Below are positions 41,978-51,366 of a stretch of DNA of 64,000 nucleotides, one piece after another. Source of the DNA: Clarkia xantiana subsp. parviflora. Taxonomy: Eukaryota; Streptophyta; Magnoliopsida; Myrtales; Onagraceae. The notes beneath the pieces are model-generated. The model was not told the DNA's origin, searched no databases, and was given only the letters and a program-made list of their open reading frames with translations. Numbering within the stretch: the first letter of the stretch is position 1; each line of letters opens with the position of its first letter. Where the stretch lies: contig JAPTYO010000012.1 of NCBI GenBank assembly GCA_036873135.1, positions 11,106,090-11,170,089 on the forward strand, given 5' to 3'. A program made the position numbers and the translations under genes.

Positions 41978-42042
41978 AAGAATAGTGCGAACCTGATATC
42001 TTCACATCGCTTGGCAGCTCTTCTATGAGTGCAGCCTTGGTG
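41978..42042 (+). ncRNA. Fragment of the snoRNA-like RNA family between convergent genes
   Basis: AATAGTGCGAACCTGATATC...TTGGCAGCTC...TGCAGCCTTGGTGG matches the core of the RNA copies at 46435-47064 but lacks box C, box D and the closing stem. Part of it (AAAAATAGTGCGAACC) is repeated at 42045-42060. A dispersed, non-functional copy. Confidence 0.6.
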
Positions 42043-42489
42043 GAAAAATAGTGCGAACCCGATTTTGCCCCACCGACGGGGTTTGAGGTCGTTTCGACCC
42101 GTGGACCCATCCCGCGTATGTATATGTTTTTTTTTTCCTAAAACAATAATACATCTGACCAAAAATACAGTGGCAATTTATTATCAATTTTTGGAGCAAA
42201 TTTACTACTCTCAAACATTCGGAATGTGCATTTCTGGATACGTAACATTTTCCTTGATAAAAATATATTATCATTCTAACCCAAACAAAAGTAATAGACA
42301 ACCCCAATGACTTAATGAGCAAGCTTTCTTCGTTAACAAAAAATATAATAATAATAATGACACAAATGAACCACCCCAAGTAGTAGTGTAGTAGCAAGTG
42401 TAAGAATGTACGAACGTGTACTCAGCATCAACTTCAGTTCAGATGATGAGGATGATACCATTACCAACCAATCATATTACAGATCCCAT

Positions 42490-43053
42490 CTAGAGTGTGA
42501 GCTGGAAAGGTCCAGGCCAATCAGACACGTCCTCGTCAGCAGCTTGGACTTTCGAGGTGGTCCCTCCCCCAGATTCCACGTAAGCAAAGTACTTCAAAAA
42601 GAAAGCCAGTGTGAGCACCGCCCACTCCAGTACGAACATCAGCACACACAGACCTCCGGCCATCTTCAGTATCACCGCCGCGTCCTCCTCCCTCACGTAC
42701 GTCCTCAGCCCGCTCAGAAACTTGGCCGTGCTAGTGAATATCAGCACCGACACCGACCCCTGGAAGATCGCCGTCAGCACCGTCGCCACCATATGGGCGG
42801 CGTACCACCTCCCGCTGCACCGGGTCTTCCCTCCCGCGGCGGCGCAGCCCGAGACGGCGCCTCCGATAGTGATGACGTGGAGGAGGATGAGGAGGAAGCC
42901 ACAGACGGAGGGGAAGAGGCGGAGGGAGAGGGTGAGGAAGATGCAGCTGGAGGCGGCGCCGAGGAGGATGTAGTTGCAGAGGATGAATACCTTGTGCGTC
43001 AGCGCGTGTCTCTGGCTGCCGTCGCCGGCGTTCGTCGTGTAACCGAGACCCAT
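42490..43053 (-). CDS. Small plant membrane protein with four predicted transmembrane helices
   Basis: Single exon, 187 residues. Hydrophobic spans at about 22-42, 48-70, 85-109 and 127-155 predict four membrane helices. The N-terminal tail is short and polar (MGLGYTTNAGDGSQRHALTHK); the C-terminal tail is hydrophilic and acidic (VQAADEDVSDWPG). A Cys/Gly-rich loop (SGCAAAGGKTRCSG) lies between helices 2 and 3. The GC content of the ORF is far above its surroundings, and the longer plus-strand reading frame over it is a shadow. It resembles uncharacterised tetraspan plant proteins, but I cannot give it a family name. A TATA box is at 43141-43148. It is convergent with the desaturase gene. Confidence 0.85.
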   Translation of the reverse strand: MGLGYTTNAGDGSQRHALTHKVFILCNYILLGAASSCIFLTLSLRLFPSVCGFLLILLHVITIGGAVSGCAAAGGKTRCSGRWYAAHMVATVLTAIFQGSVSVLIFTSTAKFLSGLRTYVREEDAAVILKMAGGLCVLMFVLEWAVLTLAFFLKYFAYVESGGGTTSKVQAADEDVSDWPGPFQLTL

Positions 43054-43140
43054 CTGTACGGCGGTGAGAGAATGGAGATTGAATGAAGAGAGGTGCTTGC
43101 TTTTGATTTATGAGTGGAGAAACGGAGAGAAGTGGAGGGG

Positions 43141-43148
43141 CTTTTATA
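43141..43148 (-). promoter_or_regulatory. TATA box of the membrane-protein gene
   Basis: The minus strand reads CACTATAAAAGCCCC, 88 bases before the start codon. Confidence 0.75.
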
Positions 43149-43159
43149 GTGCCTGCTTT

Positions 43160-44542
43160 CTTCTTCAACAACGGGTATTATTATTTCAGCAAAAAAAAAA
43201 ACAACAACGGGTATTCTTATTTTTTTCAAAATTAAGAGAGATGAATATTTGACCGTTGGAAAAAAGAAACGTTCGGACTGCCCCCACTACTCTCTCACTC
43301 TAGATCTATCTTACGTCAAACTCCTAAAATAAAACGTTTTATTTATGATTTTATTCAGTCTTGTAAATTCGAAACGGCTACTTCTTATATTTTTGCAGCT
43401 GAACATCTAACTGATTCTACTTGGTAAGTTTGAGTTTGAGTTTGAGGCCCCTTTGAATACATTTTTAGCTTTTAAGGATTGAGATTGGAGATTTCTAATT
43501 AATGATTTTATTAATATTTGGGGTCACAAAATAATTAACTAAAAATATTCAATCCTAAACTATGAAAATTGACCAACTCTTAATTTTTATTTTAAATTAA
43601 CCGTAAATAAATATATATATATATATATATATTTACAAATTTAATTATTTAAATTTTTATTAAATATAAATAATAATTTTCTTCAAAAACACTAATTACC
43701 AGCTGACATTTTAGCATGACGTGATAAGTTGTTACAAACACAACACAAAAAAAAAATCTTTAAATCAATCATTTTTATGCATACATGTACAAAATCAAGC
43801 TTCTACATGGAAACGAAAAAATGACTGGTAGAGTCAAGTAAGTTGTAACACCTAAACAACATTATCACATAATCATATACAAGAGAGATTATAATTTTCT
43901 AGCAATTGATTTTAATTTTCCTCAACATTCAGTCGATTAAGAAAGAAAAATCAGGCGACACAACTATTTCAATAAAGCAAGTGAAATGAACGAGCAAAAC
44001 ATCGATTGTAACGTACCTCGACGATGTTTTTCAACAGGAGGTCGTCATCGGGAATCCACAGCGAAGTTGAAGCAAGTGCTGCCAACAACTATACACTTTA
44101 ATGTAAATCTGGGTTTGAATTGAATCCAAACTATACTTTTGGGTTTAACCTCGAGCAGCTGTTTCAAGTTCGAATCCGAATTTGATTTTGATCTAAAAAA
44201 TAAAGTGTTTTAGGCAAATGTCAATTAGTTTGACAAAAACACGAATGAATACGAAGAACATAATGAATAAAAAATATAATAAATAAAGATTGTGAAAAGT
44301 ACTTTGAATATTTTAATATAACAATTTAATCCTACAATGTAATAGTAAATAGGGCTTAGATACGGAATGCGACTTTAGATTCCGAAATGTGCCGAATTAT
44401 GTGTTAATGACACACTATGTAATTTAATGCAACTTTACGTTAAATGAATCACAAAAATATTCGGAACCGAGGAAGTCGGAATTCATACTATTTTCCTAGT
44501 AAATAAACTAATCTTTCACTGACAAAAGTAATTTTTCCTCAA
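43160..44542. other. AT-rich intergenic sequence
   Basis: No gene seen. Contains a short (AT)n tract at 43612-43632 and is otherwise unremarkable. Confidence 0.45.
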
Positions 44543-44551
44543 CAATAATTA

Positions 44552-44875
44552 GATAACTCGGCTTTACACGTGGATTCTGACATGTTAGCCCGCATCCAAT
44601 AATTCAGTGCCATGTGTCCTTTTACCTGTTTTCAATGCTGACTGAGATTTTCTCTCCCTCCTTCAGACGGCACAGACCCTCTCTCTCCTACTTTTTGTTA
44701 TTTATTCTAAATAATTCAGTTTTTACCTTTTCTTTACGAAATTCCCAAAATAGGTTTGCTGTCTGAGGGAGAGGAGAGAAAATCTCGGTCAGCATTAAAA
44801 ACAGGTAAACGGACACATGGTTGCGGGCTAACACGTCAGAATCCACGTGGTAAAGCCGAGTTATCTAATAATTAC
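44552..44875. mobile_element. Mutator-like MITE upstream of the RNA host gene
   Basis: Inverted ends GATAACTCGGCTTTA(C)CACGTGG with arms of about 115 bases each (GGATTCTGAC(A/G)TGTTAGCCCGC is shared). Flanks CAATAATTA (44543-44551) and TAATAATTA (44876-44884), 8 of 9 identical. Confidence 0.8.
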
Positions 44876-45645
44876 ATATTGAGATTCCAAGTTCTCTCTC
44901 TCCTATGATTTTCCCCAAAAGTGACAAAACCCTTACTTCGGTCTCGGTGTTTTTCTTCTTTCTTTCTTTCTTTCTTTCCATTCACTCCCAAAGCTGTGAT
45001 TTTTATCAGCGGGACTGCGTTTTGATGTCGAAGATCGGTGCAGAACAGACATAGATCGAGCTCCATGGCTCGCTGTCTGGTATCTATCTATATCTATATC
45101 TTATTCTCAAGGGTGCACTAGTATACTGCATCTAAGAGCATCTCCAATGGTTAGGGTTTGGGAAAAGTATGAAAAACATGTAATGATTGGAAAATCGCCC
45201 CCTAGAGAATGCATCATCGCATTTCTCTACTATTCTGCTCAATCCGACGCTTGAACCAGGCTGCGATGATACATTTTGGGAGTGTGCCACGGATCTAGCT
45301 GCAGTGGTCGGAGCACCTTGGTGGCGAGGCAACTCTTGGCGGCTTGTGATTTCATTAGGGATCTGATTGTTATGGATTACGAAATTCATAAGCTACCAGC
45401 TGTTGCAGCTACCATACTCCTCCTCTGTGGTCTTTGATTCGTCTGGAAGCTTCAAGCTTTGATCTGAGCCTCCATCCCCTTCTCTCTTCATTCTGAACTG
45501 CCATGCAATGTGTGCAAGGAAGGAGAAAGTCGTGTGGAACTGTGATTATTTGAAGCCGATATATCTATCTATGTCCAGTCTATTGATCAATTACAGGGTG
45601 TTATTTTGATCTACTGCAATCGACTTCTCTCTCTATTGATTGTCG

Positions 45646-48600
45646 ATGATGGGAAGCAAGAACCCAACTTATTCTGCAGACATTGATCCTGGAGGTTCCT
45701 TTGCTCCAGAATCCGAGAAGGTATGCAATGAGGCTATGTGATTGTGATTCTACCTCTTAACTATTGTTGGTTCTAAGATGAATCTGCATGAGCTTTTGAG
45801 TTTTCGTTCTACTTTTGAAAATGATACTCTTCTCTTTATTATGGAGACACTATAGACTTAACCGCATGTTTGGTTGATTTTCATTTTTTTTCTCTTAAAA
45901 TTGACGAAACAAAACATGTTTTTTGAGCATCAAATAAACCTAAACCGTGAGCAAAAAAGTTGATACTTAGGAAAGTGGAAAACAACATGTTTTTGTTGCT
46001 TTAAAAACCAATGTTAAAGACAAAATCAGTCGAAAAAAGTGGAAAGAAACAAATTTGATAGTTGGGACACCGATATTTTAAATCTGGGATAATGATTAAT
46101 TACATGACATATAGTTGGACTGTTTTTAGTTCTTAACTGCATGATCAACTGCATAGAACTATTCGTAGCTTGGCATGGCAGCTAGCTGCATCCTATGTCT
46201 TTATGATGATGGTGGAGGTGGTGATTTACTTGGGGGGGGGGGGGGGGGGTTAATTCTCCTTGCTTACATTATCAGCAATTTGTTACTGTGTCATCTTCAA
46301 TAGAACTTCATTGATTGAAGGTTTTATGATACATATTTTCGCTAAGAAAGATCTCTGTAATGTCCGTCTCGGTAAGAGCACTTGCAATGGTGAGTTCCTA
46401 ATTCCGACATTGTTCTTCTGGCTAGACCAAAGAATGAGGCCATGATAATTCTCAAGGGTGGAAAAATAGTGGGAAACCTGAGAGTTCACTACTCTTTAGG
46501 CTAGGCGGCTCTTCTATGGCTGCAGCCTTGGTGGGGTTCTTTCATTTCTCTGATTGATAAAAAGAATCTGAGCCTCACCCATTGGGTATATGTTGCAAAA
46601 ATCAAAAGGTCCGTCTTGGTAAGAGCACTTCCAATAGTGAGTTCCTAATTCTGACATTGTTCTTCTGGCTAGACCAAGGAATGAGGCCATGATGGTTCTC
46701 AAGGGTGGAAAAATAGTGCGAACCTGAGAGTTAACTACTTTAGGCTTGGCGGCTATTCTATGGCTGCAGCCTTGGTGGGGTTCTTTCATTTCTCTGATTG
46801 ATAAAAAGAATCTGAGCCTCACCCATTGGGTATATGTTGCAAAAAATCAAAAGGTCCGTCTTGGTAAGAGCACTTCCAATAGTGAGTTCCTAATTCCGAC
46901 ATTGTTCTTCTGGCTAGACCAAGGAATGAGGCCATGATGGTTCTCAAGGGTGGAAAAATAGTGCGAACCTGAGAGCTTCACATCTTTAGGCTTGGCGGCT
47001 CTCTTATGGCTGCAGCCTTGGTGGGGTTCTTTCATTTCTCTGATTGATTAGAATCTGAGCCTCACCCATGGGGGTATCTGTGGCAAAAAAAATTAAAAGG
47101 GAGCAATCCCTACATTGGTGCAAACATATGTGGGCCATCTTTTTTGCCTTTCCTTGACCAAAAGATACTTGTATTTAACCATGTAATATGGTGCAGTGAT
47201 TCTACAGAAACCTAAAAAAAAGACAGTTTGTGTTTGATATTGCAGTTTGTTGTGGTTAGGGATATATATATTCATTTCTTTTCTTTCTTTCATTTGTTGT
47301 CATCAGGATTGGCTTCTCTAAAGTAATCACACCGAGACATCAATTTTAACAAAAATGAAACCTGGGACTCATCATTTTAACATTTCAAATTTCAGACACC
47401 AAATTTCAACATTGGGCAAACTTTGTACTGTTTATAGGTTCTTAACCCAAAGCATTATGATCATATCCATCCGCAGAACTGCAGAAGTTCATAACTTTTC
47501 CATCTTCTTCTTAACTGTTTAAAGAAGGAGCAAAGAGGCAATGATGAGAAAAGAAGAAGAGCACCATAGGCATAGAGAATCGACCGTATCTTGGCATGGC
47601 AGCTAAGCTGCAGCCATGGCGGGGTCCTTCAGTGTCTGATCAAATAGTAAGTCTGAGCCTCAATCTCATAAATTCCCTGGGACTCTTCATTTTAACATTT
47701 CAAATTTCAGACACCAAATTTCAACATTGGGCAAACCTTGGACTGTTTATAGGTTCTTAACCCAAAGCATTATATGATCATATCCATCAGCAGAACTGCA
47801 GAAGTTCATACCTTCTGCATCTTCTTCTTAACTGGTTAAAGAAGGAGCAAAGAGGCAATGATGAGAAAAGAAGAAGAGCACCACAGGCATAGAGAATCGA
47901 CCGTATCTTGGCATGGCGGCTAAGCTGCAGCCATGGCGGGGTTCCTTCAGTTGTCTGATCAAATAGTAAGTCTGAGCCTCAATCTCATAAATTCCCTTCT
48001 TTGGAAGAGAAAATATGGTCTGCAGTAGTATCATAGTCTAGTCCCTTCAAATTACAAAATTTGGAAATATACAAAAGTGCACCCTGACAAATGGGTCTTC
48101 CCGAACAAACTGTTTAGAAAATTTTGCATCCTAACTTTTGAGAAAAGTTGTAGGGTGGACGACTGTTGGAAACTCTGCAGTAAATGTCTTCTGAAACTTC
48201 ATTCAGCAGTCTTGGCCAAAAAAAAAAAAAAACTTCATTCAGCAGTACTGGCAAAAAAAAAAAAAAAAATCATTCAGCATTCGGTTTGAGAATGAGGCTT
48301 TGCTCTCAGAGCTCCAGTGGACTCAGACCTACTCTGATCGATTGCAGAGCAGATCATTTCTCAAGCCTTTTTGTTCAAAAGATAATCTGTTCTTTCATTA
48401 TAATGATAGTAATAATAAGGGTTAAAGGGTCTTTTGGTGCTACATGTTTGACCAAACTTGGCTTTTGGTGCAACATCTTTTTTTGTAGACTTTTGGAGCC
48501 ATACGTTTGCATTTTTTGGATACTGAATTTTGGGAAAGCTCAGTCGAAGCATCTGTGTTGTTGAAGTTGCATGCTAAACTGAGAAATGGTCAAAAAAGGC

Positions 48601-49744
48601 AATGATGAGGAATTAGCAAGGAGAGAAAATCAACAGGCATGGACTTACCTTGGCATGGTGGCTTTGCTGCAGCCATGGTCTGCCCTGTTAGTTGTCTGAT
48701 TGTATAAAATCTGAGCCTCAATCTACTCAATGTCCAAGTACATATATATCACTCTTCTATGTCTGAACAAACTCGACTCCAAGTGCTGTGTGTGTCGAGT
48801 TTGAACTTGTTCTCTAGTCAATGATGGAATGTGGGATTTGAACCCGGTGTGTACTGATGTGCCCTTTTGATCTGCAGTCAAATGACCATGCAATGCATCC
48901 TTGGGAACTCTTGTTGGGGTAAGAGCACTCACAATGGGCAAAGACATTTTAGCTTCCATTTGATTCTTAAGGCTCCTTTTGATTTTGAACTCAGCAAGTT
49001 GGAGATAAAGCTCTGCTCCTGGGGAAGTTAGTTGGCAGTTAGCTGCTCAGCACTATCTGCCCTAGCTACTCTAGTTGATTGCGGATCTCACATTTTACAT
49101 TTTTAAGGAGTTACTGGAGTATCTGAGATAGGCAACCCGGATACAAAAAGCTGTTCTTGGTACCGGATTTTGCAGATCTCTCTCTACATAAAATGATATT
49201 ATTTTTTAAAAAGTATGATACTATGCAAGTATTGTACTAGGGCACTCTACATGGGCAAATTTGGGACATTTTTTGGTTTTACCCTCAAGTTCAATTTATT
49301 TGGGGGCAAGAGAAAAATGCGTGGGTAACAAGAGGCGATGAAGATTTCTGAGTTTGGAGAAAATATTGAAAAACTAAACAGGCATAGAGAGCTGTCCGTA
49401 GCTTGGCGTGGCGGCTCCAAAGAGCTGCAGCCATGGCGGGGTTCCATAATTGTCTGATTCACTGAATCTGAGCCTAATCGATTCATCTTAATCTTTCCCT
49501 GTTTACCACTGGTTTTATTGAGACTTAAACTCCTCCTATTACTGTTAAGATTTACAGTAGAAGTACATTTGTATAAGTGGTTGTTGATATTCACTGGTTA
49601 CGCTTTGCTCGGCCTCTAATGTATATTTTTACAAATTTCTGGAAAACTTAGACGCACAGTGATGCTTTATTTGTCAATACAACTGTTTCATTTCGTCCAC
49701 ATCATCATCACCAGCACCAGCACAACCATCATCATATGTTTTAG
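45646..49744 (+). CDS. Short His-rich ORF in two phase-compatible exons flanking the RNA cluster
   Basis: Exon 1, 45646-45720, has 25 codons from a double ATG (MMGSKNPTYSADIDPGGS...) and ends at a GTATGC donor in phase 0. The last exon, 49652-49744, starts after an AG acceptor, also in phase 0. It encodes THSDALFVNTTVSF, then a His/Gln run with ten His in thirteen residues, then MF and a stop. Direct joining gives 55 residues; extra exons in between are possible. No known domain is recognised. The joined protein may be the host's product, or a by-product if the transcript is non-coding. Confidence 0.4.
46150..46200 (+). ncRNA. Degenerate copy of the RNA family core
   Basis: GCATAGAACTATTCGTAGCTTGGCATGGCAGCTAGCTGCA corresponds to the central hairpin region of the copies at 47535 and 49332. 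Closing stem and box D are not recognisable. Confidence 0.5.
46232..46249. repeat. G18 homopolymer
   Basis: Eighteen uninterrupted G on the plus strand, able to form a G-quadruplex. Length may be a sequencing or assembly artefact. Confidence 0.9.
46435..46577 (+). ncRNA. Box C/D snoRNA-like RNA, subfamily A copy 1
   Basis: Closing stem TGAGGC/GCCTCA, box-C-like ATGATAA at 46442-46448 (one change from RTGATGA) and box D CTGA directly before the stem (46568-46571). About 143 nt. The centre carries GCTAGGCGGCTC...TGGCTGCAGCCTTGGTGGGG, shared by the family. Confidence 0.6.
46682..46821 (+). ncRNA. Box C/D snoRNA-like RNA, subfamily A copy 2
   Basis: Same TGAGGC/GCCTCA stem, box-C-like ATGATGG, box D CTGA before GCCTCA. 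Differs from copy 1 mainly in the loop (GGCTATTCTATGG) and in GTGCGAACC. Confidence 0.62.
46927..47064 (+). ncRNA. Box C/D snoRNA-like RNA, subfamily A copy 3
   Basis: TGAGGC/GCCTCA stem, ATGATGG, box D CTGA. Central AGGCT...AGCCT pairing is intact; loop CTCTTATG. Confidence 0.62.
47535..47661 (+). ncRNA. Box C/D snoRNA-like RNA, subfamily B copy 1
   Basis: Closing stem GAGGC/GCCTC, perfect box C ATGATGA at 47541-47547, box D CTGA at 47653-47656. About 127 nt. Central hairpin arm GGCATGGCAGCT with GCAGCCATGG. Confidence 0.7.
47852..47980 (+). ncRNA. Box C/D snoRNA-like RNA, subfamily B copy 2
   Basis: GAGGC/GCCTC stem, perfect ATGATGA and CTGA. CATGGC pairs with GCCATG around GGCTAAGCTGCA. 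Nearly identical to the previous copy. Confidence 0.7.
48596..48719 (+). ncRNA. Box C/D snoRNA-like RNA, subfamily B copy 3
   Basis: AAGGC closes with GCCTC (AGGC/GCCT paired). Perfect ATGATGA at 48602-48608 and CTGA at 48711-48714. The outer sequence is strongly diverged, yet the hairpin arm changes to CATGGT against GCCATG, which keeps pairing through a G-U. Confidence 0.7.
49332..49475 (+). ncRNA. Box C/D snoRNA-like RNA, subfamily B copy 4
   Basis: GAGGC/GCCT stem and box D CTGA. Box C is weakened (GCGATGAAG). The inner hairpin is lengthened to GGCTCCAAAGAGCTG, where GCTC pairs with GAGC. About 144 nt. Confidence 0.58.
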
Positions 49745-50050
49745 TGGCCTATATTATGCTTGCTGCGGTTTGATTATGCTACTTGGAAGTGCAAAAATAA
49801 GAGAGAAGGGATGACGATGAAGACTCAACAGCCATAATGCATTCTTAGGATTTGGTATTTGCCTAGCTTTCCTAGTTTTCAGGGTTCAGTCATCAATGGA
49901 ATGGTGTTGAGTTGGATGTTGTAACGGCTCAATTTCCTTGTCTTGTAAGGTTGAAAATGTGATTTATTCATAACTTCAGCTGTTTGGGTATTTGAGACAC
50001 CCAGTTTGAACTGTAATCATGCAACCATAATTGTGTAGTGGATCCCTTTT

Positions 50051-50893
50051 CATACGTTATTAATTATTATTGCAATTTATGAGTTCTGGTCTTTTTTCAT
50101 TTTGGGTTATTAAGTACTAAGTACTGTACACGCACAAAGCGCGGGTGGCTTCCTACTTATTTATAAATGCATATAAATGTATAAACAAAATTATAGTGAG
50201 TAATGCACTCTTTTAAAAAAATGTTTATAAACTTTTTTAAAAAGAAGAATGAAGAATCCTAAGAATTAGAAAATGACGGCTCTAAACTCTAATTTGTGAA
50301 AGAAAAAAAAAAACTACTAAACTATAATGAAAATATCTCACTATTATAAAAGATGACTTTTTTCTCGCTAAAACAGAATATAGATATTGAAAAAATAAAC
50401 CAATTTATTGTTTCCTTGTTGCTGTGCTAATGTGACGATCTCTTGGTAATCCTCACTATCAGGATTAGTAGATAGAGAAAACTTAATGGTAGATAGAGAA
50501 GATTTAAAACCGACATACACATGAGAAAAAGCTTACAAAAATTAATTTATTATTTGTCATCCTCTGATTGAGCTAAATGCTGATGTTACGACCTCTGAGT
50601 GATTCTCTAGCCTAAACCACCAAGATTATAATATTAATATTAAGATTTGTTTTTTTACTTAGTTGTAAGTATCTTATTGTTATTGGGTGGGTGAGTTGAG
50701 TTGTCAACCTCTTTGTAAAACCATTTGGATTAGAGGTGAGAGAGAGAATTAGTTAGAGTGAGAGGTGAGAGAAATAACTTTAGTGAGAGGTGAGATGAAG
50801 AATAATAAATTAACTTGATGATGTGTAAATTTCTGATTGGAAGATAAGATGATGTGTCAGCACCAGAAGAGTCGTTTATCAAGATTAGTATAA
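50051..50893. other. Intergenic sequence between the RNA host gene and the Helitron
   Basis: No gene. Contains GAGAGGTGAGAGA-type purine repeats at 50735-50790. Confidence 0.4.
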
Positions 50894-51306
50894 CTAGCTA
50901 CTTACCCTGCGCACCGCGCGGGTAAAAAAAATATTAAAATAGAAAAATAACAAAATAAAACTACAATTTTTTTATAAAGAAAATTGTAAACTTTATCTCT
51001 ATGAAACAATTTTTTTTTAAAAAAAATTTAGGGAAGAACAAACAAAAAGTGAACAAATTCATTAGAGCATTAAATTTTATTTACATAAGATGATAAATAT
51101 AATAATAGAGGATGAATGTGATATTTCCAAACTTATGAAAGGAATAATCAATATTTTAGAAGATATAATCTTACAAATAGAAAATATTCTACTGGATGAA
51201 CATAGTACATATGAAAGTGTCACCAAAGCAATTGGGTTCTAAGTGCCTAATAATAATTTTAGATTCCCGTACAAAATCAGCTCACAGAGTTCTGCAAAAT
51301 GCAAGA

Positions 51307-51366
<60 letters not shown>

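Larger units (their letters stand above)
46373..47100 (+). repeat. 245-bp direct repeat, three copies, each with one RNA gene
   Basis: Units start GTAAGAGCACTT(G/C)CAAT at about 46373, 46619 and 46864. Each contains the donor-like GTAAGAG, a spacer (CTAATTCYGACATTGTTCTTC) and one snoRNA-like copy. The repeats are close to identical, so the duplications are recent. Confidence 0.9.
47365..48000 (+). repeat. Tandem duplication of about 315 bp, each unit with one RNA copy
   Basis: 47365-47670 and 47680-47990 match nearly base for base (CATTTTAACATTTCAAATTTC...TTCTTAACCCAAAGCATTAT...). Each unit starts with the tail of a MULE-type terminus (GTTCTTAACCC), so a transposon end was duplicated together with the RNA gene. 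Confidence 0.85.
44890..50050 (+). other. Putative spliced host transcript for a snoRNA-like cluster
   Basis: A C/T-rich leader (CTCTCTCTCCTATG, then (CTTT)n at 44958-44978) begins just right of a MULE MITE. Donor-like GGTATCTATC follows at about 45079. A coding-like exon ends AAG|GTATGC at 45720, repeated CTTG|GTAAGAGC donors precede the RNA copies, and an acceptor CTTAG at 49651 opens a final exon with a stop. At least seven RNA copies lie between, all in the same orientation. This is how plant intronic or polycistronic snoRNA hosts are arranged. Transcript structure is inferred; no expression data are available to me. Confidence 0.5.

Noticed and set aside
42406..43086. 226-codon plus-strand ORF
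   Set aside because: Shadow of the membrane-protein gene: low-complexity Glu/Arg composition, while the opposite strand encodes clean membrane helices and has a TATA box.
45132..45160. TAAGAGCATCTCCAATGG motif as the end of a MITE
   Set aside because: It is a common plant terminal motif, but I found no inverted partner or target duplication nearby.
50101..50160. CGCACAAAGCGCGGG hairpin resembling a Helitron terminator
   Set aside because: Only a weak stem and no CTRR end at the expected distance. It may be an old relic, not a boundary.
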